From Chitinophaga silvisoli (lineage in GTDB: Bacteria; Bacteroidota; Bacteroidia; Chitinophagales; Chitinophagaceae), in contig NZ_QTJV01000001.1 of assembly GCF_003412465.1 (NCBI RefSeq), positions 372,001 to 436,000 of the forward strand: a stretch of DNA of 64,000 bases, read 5' to 3'. Made by a program: the position numbers and the translations under genes. The notes under the pieces were generated by a model that searched no databases, was not told the DNA's origin, and saw only the letters and a list, made by a program, of their open reading frames with translations. Within the stretch, counting starts at the first letter, position 1. Each line of letters begins with the position of its first letter. Below are positions 18,143 through 27,040 of the stretch, one piece after another.

Positions 18143-19681
18143 ATGAGAACGAATATGTATCGCAGGATATATCTCATCGCTTGTTTACTATTGATTACCC
18201 AGGGGAGCTGTAAGAAGTTCCTGGATGTAAAGGCACTTGACAGATTGTCCGGCAACGCCTTCTTCCAGAGTGCGGGCGATGTGGAAGATAATATGTGGGA
18301 CATCTATGGCCTTTTCAGAGACGTTGTAGGTTCCTGTCCACTATACGCCGTAGCAGGAGAGGTGAGGGGCGGTATGCTGGGCTATTCACCGCAGAAGAAC
18401 GATGGCAATGACCGTAGTTTCGTGGAGTATGCAGCCAAGAACGATTTGCTGCCATTGATTTACACGCCATCAGGCAAGGATTTCTGGAACATTTTTGACC
18501 TGGCGAACCTGTCAGACTGGAAACCATTTTACCGCGTTATACAGGCCTGTAATATCCTCCAATACGAAGTAGGCCGCAGGGTGATTCCAGACCTTTCCAA
18601 TGAACAGAAACTGGAGTTCCAGGCAGAGGCTACCTTCATGCGTTGCCTGGCTTACTGGACCATGGTACGGCTTTGGGGCGATGTGGCCTACTATACGGAT
18701 GCCTATCATGAGGCACCGCTGCCAAGAGAAAAAATGGTAACGGTGATGAGGAATTGTATTGCGGATCTGAGTGGTGTGATGGACAACCTGCCCTGGACAT
18801 TTACAGACCCTGCGAACAGGGGGGCGCGTGCCAGCAAAGGTGCTGCCATTGGTCTCATTATGGAAATGAATATGTGGAATGCGGGCTTTGACAAAGCGAA
18901 TGCGCAGCAATACTACAGGTCTACAGCAGACCTGGGCAATGAACTGATCCAGAGTGCCGCTTACGAATTGTTGCCAATCGATCAGTCATTCACCATTTTC
19001 AAAGGGCGGAGTAAAGAGAGTCTTTTTGATATCGTGATCAGCTCCAACTATGGTGAGACCTTATCTGAAAAGTGGAATGACCTTTCAGAGCTGGTGGTGC
19101 ACTATCCTTACAAACGTCCGGCAGCTAACCACCAATACAGCTTTTGTTATTTCAGGGCCGATTACCTGCGCCGCTTGTATCCGACAGGTGTACCGGATGC
19201 ACGTATAGAGATGTGGTTTGACTCCCAGATGTTTGCCAACGACGGAACCTTCCTTTTCTTAAAATACAATAGTGTGTATGAGCAGGGGAATGATGACGTG
19301 AATGTGGATAACAACCTCATAGTACTGCGTTATGCAGGAGCTATACTGCTCAGGGCGGAGGCGCTGGCAGAACTGGGCGAAGATGCAGAAGCGATCCGTA
19401 TGATGAACCTGATCAGGGACAGGGCGAAAACAACGCTTTACCAGGGCGCTGGTGGTTCGGCGCTGAAGGAGGCAATCTTTACAGAGAGAGCAAAGGAACT
19501 GATGATGGAAGGACACTATTACTTCGACCTGGTAAGAACAGGGAGGGTGACAAATACAAACTGGTGTTATAATGCATTGACACAATCGCAGTTTGATAAT
19601 GGCGGATGGACCTGGCCTATATCTACAGCTTCGCTGGATAACAATCCCTACATGCAATTAAATAATTACTGGTTAAGATAA
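18143..19681 (+). CDS. SusD/RagB-type nutrient-binding lipoprotein
   Basis: The 512-residue product has a lipobox with Cys23 (TQGSCKKFLDVK) and the family pattern DRLSGNAFFQSAGDVEDNMW. The C-terminal SusD motif FTERAKELMMEGHYYFDLVR is intact. It forms the second SusCD pair of this cluster with the gene 10 bases upstream. The sequence differs clearly from the first SusD (10899), which argues against recent tandem duplication. Confidence 0.94.
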   Translation: MRTNMYRRIYLIACLLLITQGSCKKFLDVKALDRLSGNAFFQSAGDVEDNMWDIYGLFRDVVGSCPLYAVAGEVRGGMLGYSPQKNDGNDRSFVEYAAKNDLLPLIYTPSGKDFWNIFDLANLSDWKPFYRVIQACNILQYEVGRRVIPDLSNEQKLEFQAEATFMRCLAYWTMVRLWGDVAYYTDAYHEAPLPREKMVTVMRNCIADLSGVMDNLPWTFTDPANRGARASKGAAIGLIMEMNMWNAGFDKANAQQYYRSTADLGNELIQSAAYELLPIDQSFTIFKGRSKESLFDIVISSNYGETLSEKWNDLSELVVHYPYKRPAANHQYSFCYFRADYLRRLYPTGVPDARIEMWFDSQMFANDGTFLFLKYNSVYEQGNDDVNVDNNLIVLRYAGAILLRAEALAELGEDAEAIRMMNLIRDRAKTTLYQGAGGSALKEAIFTERAKELMMEGHYYFDLVRTGRVTNTNWCYNALTQSQFDNGGWTWPISTASLDNNPYMQLNNYWLR

Positions 19682-19691
19682 AACATGTCTT

Positions 19692-20393
19692 ATGCTGCGA
19701 ATGATCTTATTTTCTTCGCTCATCCTGATGAGCTTATTCGCCTGTAAAAAGGACCAATATTACCGGGATTCCGGTACCCAGGATCCGCATTTCAAAGGCA
19801 ATACCCTGGCGTATCTGGATGCGGTGCCTTTTTTCTTTGATTCAGTAGCGCAGGTGGTACGGCTCTCTGGTATGGAAGATGTATTTACATCGGATACACT
19901 TACTTTTTTTGCACCTACTGACCGTAGTATCATGAACCTGGTACAGACGCTCAATACCAATCTCTATAGGTACGGTTATGATACGATCAAAACCCTGGCA
20001 GATGTACCACAGGTGGTATGGCAGAAATACCTGCAGCGCTATATGTTTCGTGGAGCGAACCAGCTGAAGGATTTTCCGCAGATAGACTTCAGTCTGAAAT
20101 CCATATACCCGGGCCAGGACTATTTATCCTGGAATAATACCACGATGAATATTGGTGTAGTCTACGCAGATGACAATGGGGTAAAGTATGTGGGCTACCG
20201 GCAGTTAACCTTGTCCTACATACCGGATCTCACTTATCCGCTTGATAACTGGAATACGGCATTTGTATCATCTACCAATATTATTACTGACAATGGGGTG
20301 GTTCATGCGCTGGATAAAGATCATTATTACTTTGGTTTTGACATTTTAGCATTCGTGAACGATATGATCTCTGTAATGCAAACCGGCGGTTGA
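19692..20393 (+). CDS. FAS1-domain lipoprotein
   Basis: The 233-residue lipoprotein (Cys18 in SLFACKKD) consists of one fasciclin domain. The FAS1 first motif is TFFAPTDRSIMN, and the second is ITDNGVVHALDKD near the C-terminus. It is the short counterpart of the FAS1-CBM6 protein at 12407, and both follow a SusD-like gene, so each SusCD pair has its own FAS1 lipoprotein. An in-frame ATG three codons downstream is an alternative start. It probably acts as a surface adhesin or a SusCD accessory. Confidence 0.85.
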   Translation: MLRMILFSSLILMSLFACKKDQYYRDSGTQDPHFKGNTLAYLDAVPFFFDSVAQVVRLSGMEDVFTSDTLTFFAPTDRSIMNLVQTLNTNLYRYGYDTIKTLADVPQVVWQKYLQRYMFRGANQLKDFPQIDFSLKSIYPGQDYLSWNNTTMNIGVVYADDNGVKYVGYRQLTLSYIPDLTYPLDNWNTAFVSSTNIITDNGVVHALDKDHYYFGFDILAFVNDMISVMQTGG

Positions 20394-20411
20394 TAAAAAA
20401 TAGAACACGAT

Positions 20412-21986
20412 ATGAAAATACTCGCATATATACTGGCTGTCAGCATAACGCTCAGTGCCTGCCGCAAAACCGACAAAGTCTATCCGGATCCCTATGCCGG
20501 GGGACGTGACCCTCTGGGGGTCACACTTAGCACAGATGCTCCTGCACCATCAGAAGCGACGGTAGGTACTGTCATCACATTCAAAGGCAAAGGTTTGTTG
20601 CCGCACAAGGATAGTATCCACTTCAACTTCAATGGTGAAGCGGGCGAAATAGTAGCAGTAGATTCAACCGGCATCCGGGTGAAAGTACCTGTCACTGCCA
20701 GCACCGGTGTGACCAGTGTATCCATTGGCGACCAGGTGTTCATTGGGCCTGTATTCAAAGTAAAGGCTAACCTGGACATTGATCCAGCCTGGAAGGGAGT
20801 AGTAGGTGCCAGCAGCTGGGTGAATGATGTATACCGCTTCTCTGATGGTCGTATGCTGCTGATCGGCGATTTCCTGGATTATGAACATAAAGGTGTGGTA
20901 AAACCCATAGGCCGCATTGTACTCATCTCCAAAGACGGGGAGATAGATCGCTCGCTGCAATCAGGCAGGGGATCAGATGGTTCACTCAGTTCTATCAGTA
21001 CGCTACCCAGTGGCAAGCTGGTAGTGGGTGGCAGTTTTGGTTCGTATGATATTCACCTCGCAGAAATGCACAACATTACGGTGTTGAATGCAAACGGTTC
21101 GATAGATTCCACTGTTGTCAACACATTCGAAGGAAAAGATACGGTGCCTGCATTTAATGGCGGTACTGATGGCAATATCTACAAAGTATTTGTACATGAA
21201 AATAAGATTACAGCGGTTGGTTCATTTAGTTATTACGAGCAGTATGTGTATGGTGTATCAGATTATCTGCATGAGCGGGATTCGCTGGTGGTAGACAGTG
21301 TGCCGGTGAGGAACCTGATCCGTTTCTTCCCGGATGGTTCACTGGATTCTACATTCAATTATAATACTACACTGCATAGAAGTAATAATGGTCCGAATGG
21401 TCCTATCAGCGATGCGTTTATGCAGGATGATGGAAAACTGATCATTGTAGGTCGTTTTACTCATTACAATGGTGATCCGGCTCCATACATTGCCCGCATC
21501 AATACGGATGGCAGTCTCGATGCGGGGTTTGGTGGTGCGGGGGCCGACAACCAGATTGCCAGTATCCGCTATAATGCTACCACGCAACGGTTTATGCTGT
21601 CAGGTATATTCCGGAAGTTCGACGGGGTAGATCACCAGGGGCTGGTGATGCTGAAACCGGATGGTACGGTAGATCCTCAGCTGGTATCATTACCGATGGC
21701 GGCAGATGTGAGTTACAGGTTAGCCCAGCAGTTGAATAACGGGTTGATAGTAGTAAGTGGTTATTTCAATAAGTATGGCAATGTACACCGCAGCGGGTTC
21801 ATGGTATTGAACCCTGATGGCTCGCTGGTGGCAGGATATAACAATACGGCAGATTTTAGTGGCAGTCTCACGCGGATCTTCGAAACCACTAATTCTTCCG
21901 GGCAGACACAGACCCTCATCACAGGGATCTTTAGTCGCTTCAACAGGGTAGAAATTTCGAATGTAGTAAGGTTACTCTTTAAGTAA
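20412..21986 (+). CDS. IPT/TIG plus delta-60-repeat lipoprotein, DUF5008-like
   Basis: The 524-residue lipoprotein (Cys17 in TLSACRKT) starts with an immunoglobulin-like IPT/TIG segment at about residues 35-115 (ATVGTVITFKGKGLL). A beta-propeller of delta-60-type repeats follows; units such as FFPDGSLDSTFN, NTDGSLDAGFGG, LKPDGTVDPQ and LNPDGSLVAGYN recur about every 45-55 residues. The N-terminal part recalls DUF5008 lipoproteins of the Bacteroidota. There is no catalytic motif; the propeller most likely binds ligand or partner proteins on the surface. It lies 18 bases after the FAS1 gene in the same transcript. Confidence 0.75.
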   Translation: MKILAYILAVSITLSACRKTDKVYPDPYAGGRDPLGVTLSTDAPAPSEATVGTVITFKGKGLLPHKDSIHFNFNGEAGEIVAVDSTGIRVKVPVTASTGVTSVSIGDQVFIGPVFKVKANLDIDPAWKGVVGASSWVNDVYRFSDGRMLLIGDFLDYEHKGVVKPIGRIVLISKDGEIDRSLQSGRGSDGSLSSISTLPSGKLVVGGSFGSYDIHLAEMHNITVLNANGSIDSTVVNTFEGKDTVPAFNGGTDGNIYKVFVHENKITAVGSFSYYEQYVYGVSDYLHERDSLVVDSVPVRNLIRFFPDGSLDSTFNYNTTLHRSNNGPNGPISDAFMQDDGKLIIVGRFTHYNGDPAPYIARINTDGSLDAGFGGAGADNQIASIRYNATTQRFMLSGIFRKFDGVDHQGLVMLKPDGTVDPQLVSLPMAADVSYRLAQQLNNGLIVVSGYFNKYGNVHRSGFMVLNPDGSLVAGYNNTADFSGSLTRIFETTNSSGQTQTLITGIFSRFNRVEISNVVRLLFK

Positions 21987-21995
21987 AGGTCAATT

Positions 21996-23720
21996 ATGCA
22001 GCACAGAATATACATCCTCCTGCTACTGGTCGGCTTTATGGCCTGCAACAAAGGCTATGACCGTATGCTGGACAAGAAAGACTATAATGACAGCACAGGT
22101 ACGATTGCACGTACTCCAAAGATTTTGTTCCTGACTATAGACGGGGCCAGGGGAGAGTCGGTGAGGGATGCTGCAGCTCCCAATCTGCTGGCGTTGTCAG
22201 AGCATGCCGTCTATTCCTGGAATAGCATCAGTGATACCATTGCTTTGCGTAGCACGGGGTGGGCAGATTTGCTCACGGGCGTACACAAGGAAAAACATGG
22301 TGTGACGAAAGCTGATTTCAGCAACAACCACCTGCAGGCATACCCTGTATTTTTTAAATATATCAAAGAAAGAGAGCCTAAGTTCCGTATTGCAGCATAC
22401 AGCTCCTCTGATAGCCTGGGTCAATTCTTAATAACGGATACAGATGTCAACCAGACATATGCGGATGATGATGCAGCCGCAACCCAGGCTATCCTGCAGG
22501 AGTTGACCATAGATACTGCCAGTATGGTATTTGGTCAGTTCTCGCAGGTAGAGCTGGCAGGCCGCCAGTATGGATATGATGTGAGTGTGCCCGAATATAA
22601 GGCGGCCATCTTACAGGCAGATGAAAATATCGGGAAGATCATGGCCGCGCTGAAGCAGCGGAAGACCTATGCTGCTGAAGACTGGCTGGTGATTATCACA
22701 GCCGGTAATGGCGGTCCTTATACTATTGATCCTTCGGAGGATGATGGCACAATCCTGAGCAATACCAAGGTGAATACCTTCACAATTTATTATTCTCCCC
22801 GTTATGCTACCAGTTTCTTAGACAGACCATATACGGGTAACCGTTATACCGGCAAAGCGGTGCGGCTGTATGGTAACACCGCGGCAACGGCAGTATATGC
22901 CACCATCGACAGTGGTAAGGAAGATTATAACCTGGGCAAGGATGCGGAAGCAACGATAGAACTGAAGATTAAAAAGAACAAAACTTCGGCTGGTGACTAT
23001 TCCTACACATATCCTTCCGTCATCGGCAACAACATGTCGCTGGACTGGTGGAACAATACAGGCTGGAACATCTCGCTGGAAGTAAATGCCTGGGGTGTAC
23101 ACTTCGGTCAGAACGGGGCCGGTTTTAATATGGCTACCGCCAGCAATATCAGTGACGGTAAGTGGCATGATATAGCAGCGGTGTTTGTGAACAGGGATGA
23201 CAAGCGATTCCTGCGCCTGTTTACAGATGGTAATTTCAACACAGAGGCAGATATCACCAATTATGGCAATTTCGATACAGATGCCCCGCTTACATTAGGT
23301 TACATGCCGGGCAACATAGTGAATAACCGCTGGATGGATGCTTATATCACAGAGGTGAAATTCTGGAAGGCAGCGCTACCTGACAATGTGATCAGTGAGT
23401 ATGTATGTGCTGCAGAACTGCCCACATCGCATCCTTATCACGATTACCTGGTAGGCTACTGGTCATGCAAAGACGGGTATGGAGGTGTATTTAAAGACCA
23501 GAGTGAATGGGCACATGATTTCAGGATCAATGGCAGTTATAAATGGGATGACTTCAGTGACCTGATGTGTCCAAGTAGTGCCAGTAACCTGGCGCAGCTG
23601 GTACCACAGCCTGTAGATCCGGTGCGTCAGATCCTGAACTGGCTGCAGATAGCTGCCGATACCAAATGGGACCTGGATGGAAGAGTATGGGTCACTTCTT
23701 ATGTAGATATTAACAAATAA
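21996..23720 (+). CDS. Degenerate type I phosphodiesterase/nucleotide pyrophosphatase-LamG lipoprotein
   Basis: The 574-residue lipoprotein (Cys17 in FMACNK) has an alkaline-phosphatase-superfamily domain (about residues 40-280) and a LamG/concanavalin-like domain (about 295-480); the tail recalls DUF4983. The first metal-site Asp (Asp49 in LTIDGARG) and a Ser/Thr pair in the nucleophile region (Ser86-Thr87, before GWADLLTGVHKEKHG) remain. The other metal ligands look lost. The D-x-x-G-H site reads VELAGRQYG (Glu186, Arg190), and the DHG site reads ITAGNGG (Gly237-Asn238). On family knowledge this suggests a binding protein instead of an active phosphodiesterase. It begins 10 bases after the preceding gene. 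Confidence 0.8.
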   Translation: MQHRIYILLLLVGFMACNKGYDRMLDKKDYNDSTGTIARTPKILFLTIDGARGESVRDAAAPNLLALSEHAVYSWNSISDTIALRSTGWADLLTGVHKEKHGVTKADFSNNHLQAYPVFFKYIKEREPKFRIAAYSSSDSLGQFLITDTDVNQTYADDDAAATQAILQELTIDTASMVFGQFSQVELAGRQYGYDVSVPEYKAAILQADENIGKIMAALKQRKTYAAEDWLVIITAGNGGPYTIDPSEDDGTILSNTKVNTFTIYYSPRYATSFLDRPYTGNRYTGKAVRLYGNTAATAVYATIDSGKEDYNLGKDAEATIELKIKKNKTSAGDYSYTYPSVIGNNMSLDWWNNTGWNISLEVNAWGVHFGQNGAGFNMATASNISDGKWHDIAAVFVNRDDKRFLRLFTDGNFNTEADITNYGNFDTDAPLTLGYMPGNIVNNRWMDAYITEVKFWKAALPDNVISEYVCAAELPTSHPYHDYLVGYWSCKDGYGGVFKDQSEWAHDFRINGSYKWDDFSDLMCPSSASNLAQLVPQPVDPVRQILNWLQIAADTKWDLDGRVWVTSYVDINK

Positions 23721-23730
23721 ATAGACTGCT

Positions 23731-25095
23731 ATGCGTCCTTATATATTTCTGCTGTTATTTTTATTTGCCTGTGAGAAAAATGACCGCTTTAAAGATGAAC
23801 AGTTAAGTCCTGTCAGTGTCGCGATCAGCAGTGAGAATGGCATTGTGAATATACCCGGGCCAGGTGAGTATACCAAGGCGACAGATGATATTACGATCCC
23901 TGTCAGACTTGTATTTTCCGCTGCAACACCGAAGCTCTTTACCGTGAATATAGGTGTGGATAACGATACCGTCAATGCGCTGATCAATAACCAGACACTG
24001 GGAAATGCGGTATTGCTGGAGGAGTCTTACTATACCCTGCCACGTAGTGCGGAGATCCGCTTCGGGCTGGATACTTTCAGTATTCCGCTGAAGGTAAGTA
24101 TGCAGGCGATAGAGCGATATTATGGTCGCGATCTGGCTTTGGCAATACGACTTTCTGATGCCACGAAATCAAATACCCTGGACCTGAAAGGGCAGCTGGC
24201 GATTGTGCTGATTCATACAGATAAGGTAATAAGTGCATCAGAAATTCACTATCTCTCTTTCACGAAAGCGGGGAGTGTGCTGATGGAACCGGATGGTACT
24301 GATCATACATTAGGCAATACAGAAGTGACCCTGCCGGTGAGTGTTACACTGGGGGGTACGGCAGGAAGTGCATTTACTATCAACCTGTCCGCCACACCTG
24401 ATACGGCACAGGCGCTTATAGACAATGGTACCCTTGCCGGATCCACCTTACTGGCATCAGGAACAGATTATACCTTACCAGCTTCTGTTAGTTTCCCGGC
24501 GAACACAAATGTGGCTAAATTTAATCTTACAGTGAAAACGGCTTCTCTTTTAAACAATGTGAATAACAAGCCGGTGCTGGCCATTCAGCTGAGTGATCCG
24601 ACCCGCCATCTGCTGGATTCATCGAAGCGTACGATTGTATTGGAGCTGGATCCTTCCAAACTGATAGAAACAGACATCACCAGTCAGAATATCAGGTACA
24701 CTACACAGTACGAAAATACCAGTAATGGTAACGAGAATTCGCCTAAGCTGATCGATAACAACATCAATACGAAGTTCCTCTTAGGCAGCTTCTCTACAGT
24801 GTGGGCAATGCTTGAATTTGCTACGCCGCAGACCACTGGTGCTTATACAATGACATCGGCAAACGATGCACCTGACCGTGATCCTAAAGACTGGACAATA
24901 GAAGGTTCCAACAATGGAACAGACTGGGTAGTATTGGATAAGCGGGTAGATCAGAACTTTGGTTCCCGTTTTCTGACTGTTAAGTATACCTTCTCCAACC
25001 AGGAGGCGTATAAGTTTTACCGCCTCTATGTGACCGCTACACATGGCAGTTCTCTTTGGCAACAGGCAGAATGGCGGCTGCTCAAACGGCCCTAG
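23731..25095 (+). CDS. DUF1735-DUF1735-F5/8-type-C lipoprotein
   Basis: The 454-residue lipoprotein has a very short signal (Cys14 in LFACEK). Two BT_3987-like DUF1735 domains follow, at about residues 25-135 and 165-290, each with the pattern of a value-list strand and an LP-S-V/A-F strand (YTLPRSAEIRFG, YTLPASVSFPA). The C-terminus (about 320-454) is a discoidin/F5-8 type C fold (KDWTIEGSNNGTDWVVLDKR). All are glycan- or surface-binding modules in Bacteroidota. It is the last gene of the cluster; no hairpin terminator is evident in the 48 bases that follow. Confidence 0.82.
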   Translation: MRPYIFLLLFLFACEKNDRFKDEQLSPVSVAISSENGIVNIPGPGEYTKATDDITIPVRLVFSAATPKLFTVNIGVDNDTVNALINNQTLGNAVLLEESYYTLPRSAEIRFGLDTFSIPLKVSMQAIERYYGRDLALAIRLSDATKSNTLDLKGQLAIVLIHTDKVISASEIHYLSFTKAGSVLMEPDGTDHTLGNTEVTLPVSVTLGGTAGSAFTINLSATPDTAQALIDNGTLAGSTLLASGTDYTLPASVSFPANTNVAKFNLTVKTASLLNNVNNKPVLAIQLSDPTRHLLDSSKRTIVLELDPSKLIETDITSQNIRYTTQYENTSNGNENSPKLIDNNINTKFLLGSFSTVWAMLEFATPQTTGAYTMTSANDAPDRDPKDWTIEGSNNGTDWVVLDKRVDQNFGSRFLTVKYTFSNQEAYKFYRLYVTATHGSSLWQQAEWRLLKRP

Positions 25096-25143
25096 CAATA
25101 GATCTGGCACGTTGTTGATGGTATATTCCATAAACAGTTTGTT

Positions 25144-25590
25144 ATGGAAGTACAGGAAATGAAGATCAGCAGTAAAGCCTTCGAACATGAAGGTGCTATG
25201 CCGGCTAAGTATACCTGCGATGGTGATGAAGTGAGTCCGCCATTGCATATAGAAGGCATTCCTGAAGGTACGATTACCATGGCGCTGATAGCGGAGGATC
25301 CCGATGCCCCTAAGGGTACTTTTGACCACTGGCTGGTATGGAATATAGACCCTGTGCCAGATATAGCAGAGGGTGGCAGACCGGGCATCAGTGGTAAGAA
25401 TGGCGCGGGTAAGACAGGATATCATGGAGCATGTCCGCCAAATGGGTCACACCGTTACTTTTTTTACCTGTTTGCCCTGGATACAGACCTGGATCTGCCG
25501 GCAGGTGCATCCCGGCAGGAGTTGCAGGATGCGATGCAAGGGCATATCATAGGTCAGGGCAGCCTGATGGGAACATATCAACGTAATTAA
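25144..25590 (+). CDS. YbhB/YbcL-type PEBP (Raf kinase inhibitor-like) protein
   Basis: The 148-residue protein belongs to the phosphatidylethanolamine-binding family. It has the family ligand-pocket motifs DPDAPKGTFDHWLVWNI and GYHGACPPNGSHRYFF, and the YTCDGDEVSPPL start typical of bacterial YbhB/YbcL proteins. It has no signal peptide, so it is probably cytoplasmic. ATG 25162 (MKISSKAF) is a possible later start. The true biochemical role of this family in bacteria is not settled. It ends at the left arm of a long inverted repeat. Confidence 0.92.
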   Translation: MEVQEMKISSKAFEHEGAMPAKYTCDGDEVSPPLHIEGIPEGTITMALIAEDPDAPKGTFDHWLVWNIDPVPDIAEGGRPGISGKNGAGKTGYHGACPPNGSHRYFFYLFALDTDLDLPAGASRQELQDAMQGHIIGQGSLMGTYQRN

Positions 25591-25704
25591 AAAAGGTTGT
25601 ATCAAAAGTAAATTCCGGGAATTAATCCGGATGCATTGGCAGAGAGAATTCTTGTTTTTTTAATTCTCAATGCCTTCAAATTACTTTTGATACAACCTCT
25701 TTTT
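25591..25704. repeat. Long inverted repeat, MITE-like or bidirectional terminator
   Basis: GGTTGTATCAAAAGTAA (25595-25611) is repeated as its perfect complement at 25681-25697, flanked by an A-run on the left and a T-run on the right. Inside, GCATTG and AGAATT (25633-25650) pair again with AATTCTCAATGC (25662-25673) across a bulge, so the whole 114 bases can fold into one long stem. Termini of the GGTTGT-TCAAAAG type are seen at ends of some insertion sequences. No transposase and no clear target duplication is visible. The right arm also carries promoter bases for the next gene. Confidence 0.65.
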
Positions 25705-25717
25705 GTTCATAATTTTG
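25686..25717 (+). promoter_or_regulatory. Bacteroidota-type promoter of the macrodomain gene
   Basis: TTTG (25686-25689), 20 bases, then TAATTTTG (25710-25717) match the Bacteroidota housekeeping promoter form TTTG-N19-20-TAnnTTTG. The predicted transcription start falls within a few bases of ATG 25723, so the mRNA may be leaderless. The minus-33 element lies in the right arm of the inverted repeat. Confidence 0.6.
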
Positions 25718-25722
25718 AGCCA

Positions 25723-26229
25723 ATGAAAATCGAACTCATCCAGGGAGACATCACTAAAGTTCATGCAGATGCAATTGTAAACGCAGCTAATACATCCCTG
25801 ATGGGCGGTGGAGGGGTCGATGGTGCCATCCATCGCGCCGGCGGTCCGGCTATACTTGAAGATTGCCGGAAGATCGTGGCCCGCCAGGGCCAATGCGCCA
25901 CCGGAGAAGCGGTGACCACTACCGCAGGGAACCTGCCTGCCAGGTACGTCATTCACACAGTAGGACCTGTATGGAATGGCAAAGCTAAAGAAGAAGAATT
26001 ACTGGCCAATGCATATCGCAACAGTTTGGAACAGGCTGTGGCACACGATGTGAAAACCATCGCGTTTCCTAATATCAGCACAGGTATTTACCGCTTTCCA
26101 AAAGATAAGGCTGCACAAATAGCTATCACTACAGTAAGGGATTTTGCCGAAAAAAATAATACAATTGAAAAGGTAATCTTTGTATGTTTCGACCGGGAGA
26201 ATTACGATCTGTACAAATCCCTATTATAA
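25723..26229 (+). CDS. Macrodomain protein, O-acetyl-ADP-ribose deacetylase/ADP-ribose hydrolase type
   Basis: The product has 168 residues from ATG 25723. The longer in-frame start at 25636 lies inside the inverted repeat and upstream of the promoter, so it is rejected. MacroD motifs are present: [20 protein letters not shown] with Asn20, Asn23 and Asp33, then [22 protein letters not shown], and [12 protein letters not shown] for the distal loop. Such enzymes remove ADP-ribose from acidic residues or deacetylate O-acetyl-ADP-ribose in the cytoplasm. It seems to be the first gene of a short unit with the lipoprotein 8 bases downstream. Confidence 0.93.
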   Translation: MKIELIQGDITKVHADAIVNAANTSLMGGGGVDGAIHRAGGPAILEDCRKIVARQGQCATGEAVTTTAGNLPARYVIHTVGPVWNGKAKEEELLANAYRNSLEQAVAHDVKTIAFPNISTGIYRFPKDKAAQIAITTVRDFAEKNNTIEKVIFVCFDRENYDLYKSLL

Positions 26230-26237
26230 TAAAATCT

Positions 26238-26999
26238 ATGAGAAGAATCAGCATCCTAATGGCGCTTGCAATAGCAGGGTGTCATCAGGAAAACAAGACA
26301 TCACAACGAGAAGAAACGGCCACGGAAACCAGTACGACTACATCCGGTTCAGCCACTTCGGCAGCCGCATTCGAGAGCAAAAAAGTACAGGAAGGAGTAA
26401 AAGTACTGTTCGATACAGTCATTGCTGCCAAACAAACAGATGCCTTTATAAAGGCGAAATATCCTTTCACTTCAAGCAGTATTGCATTCACTCACAACGA
26501 TGAGGATATCACCGGGGATAGTACGACCACCCGGGTTTCAGTTTTCCACATTCCGGGGTATGATATTACCTATAAGTTTGAATTTAAAGAACAGTTCGAA
26601 CCGGGTATCAGTACCATTACTGTCAATAAAAAGCAGATCACCCGCATCATTGATGAAAGCGGCAGTACGATCAATGATTGTGGATACCTCAACTGGGCCG
26701 GTTCTCCGATGGAAACCTGTACCATCAATGGTCAGCAATATGTGATACTTGCAGGTACTAACGAATGGTCTTCAGGTATGTTCACCAATCTCTGTTTTGG
26801 GCTGCTCATACCATTGGCAGAGAATAATACGACTGCCTATGTGGTAGCCAGTTATGGTCAACTGGCCTTCTACCCCAAAGGTGAGGCCGGCAGTACGAAG
26901 CTGACCTTTATACAGGGAGGTCGCCTGGAAGAAGATGAGGAAGAAGAAGAGTCAGACAGTATGCGTATACAGATTTCACAGCTTGACATCCGCCAATAA
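26238..26999 (+). CDS. Lipoprotein of unknown function
   Basis: The start at 26238 gives a good lipoprotein signal (MRRISILMALAIAGCHQE, Cys15); an upstream in-frame ATG at 26184 lies inside the macrodomain gene and lacks this. The mature 254-residue protein opens with a Ser/Thr-rich linker. A globular region with two Cys (NDCGYLNWAGSPMETCTING) follows, then a strongly acidic segment with eight Asp/Glu before residues SDSMRIQISQ. I do not recognise the family. It is probably co-transcribed with the macrodomain gene, though a shared function cannot be inferred. Confidence 0.7.
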   Translation: MRRISILMALAIAGCHQENKTSQREETATETSTTTSGSATSAAAFESKKVQEGVKVLFDTVIAAKQTDAFIKAKYPFTSSSIAFTHNDEDITGDSTTTRVSVFHIPGYDITYKFEFKEQFEPGISTITVNKKQITRIIDESGSTINDCGYLNWAGSPMETCTINGQQYVILAGTNEWSSGMFTNLCFGLLIPLAENNTTAYVVASYGQLAFYPKGEAGSTKLTFIQGGRLEEDEEEEESDSMRIQISQLDIRQ

Positions 27000-27008
27000 A
27001 AACAGTAA

Positions 27009-27040
27009 CTTTCTCATACAAATAATCATGTATGAGAAAG
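27009..27040 (+). promoter_or_regulatory. Hairpin covering the GH172 start codon
   Basis: CTTTCTCATACA (27009-27020) pairs perfectly with TGTATGAGAAAG (27029-27040) around an 8-base loop. The ATG of the next gene (27032-27034) is in the right arm. In mRNA this 12-base-pair stem would bury the start codon; it also begins 10 bases after the preceding stop codon and might end that transcript. Confidence 0.6.

Noticed and set aside
8050..25095. Duplication of one SusCD unit into two
   Set aside because: The two SusC and the two SusD sequences differ strongly and SusC domain content differs, so a recent tandem copy is not supported.
25591..25704. Complete insertion sequence
   Set aside because: The inverted repeat encloses only about 70 bases, with no transposase and no clear target duplication.
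25636..25722. 29-residue N-terminal extension of the macrodomain protein
   Set aside because: It would be encoded within the inverted repeat and above the predicted promoter; the macrodomain fold begins at 25723.
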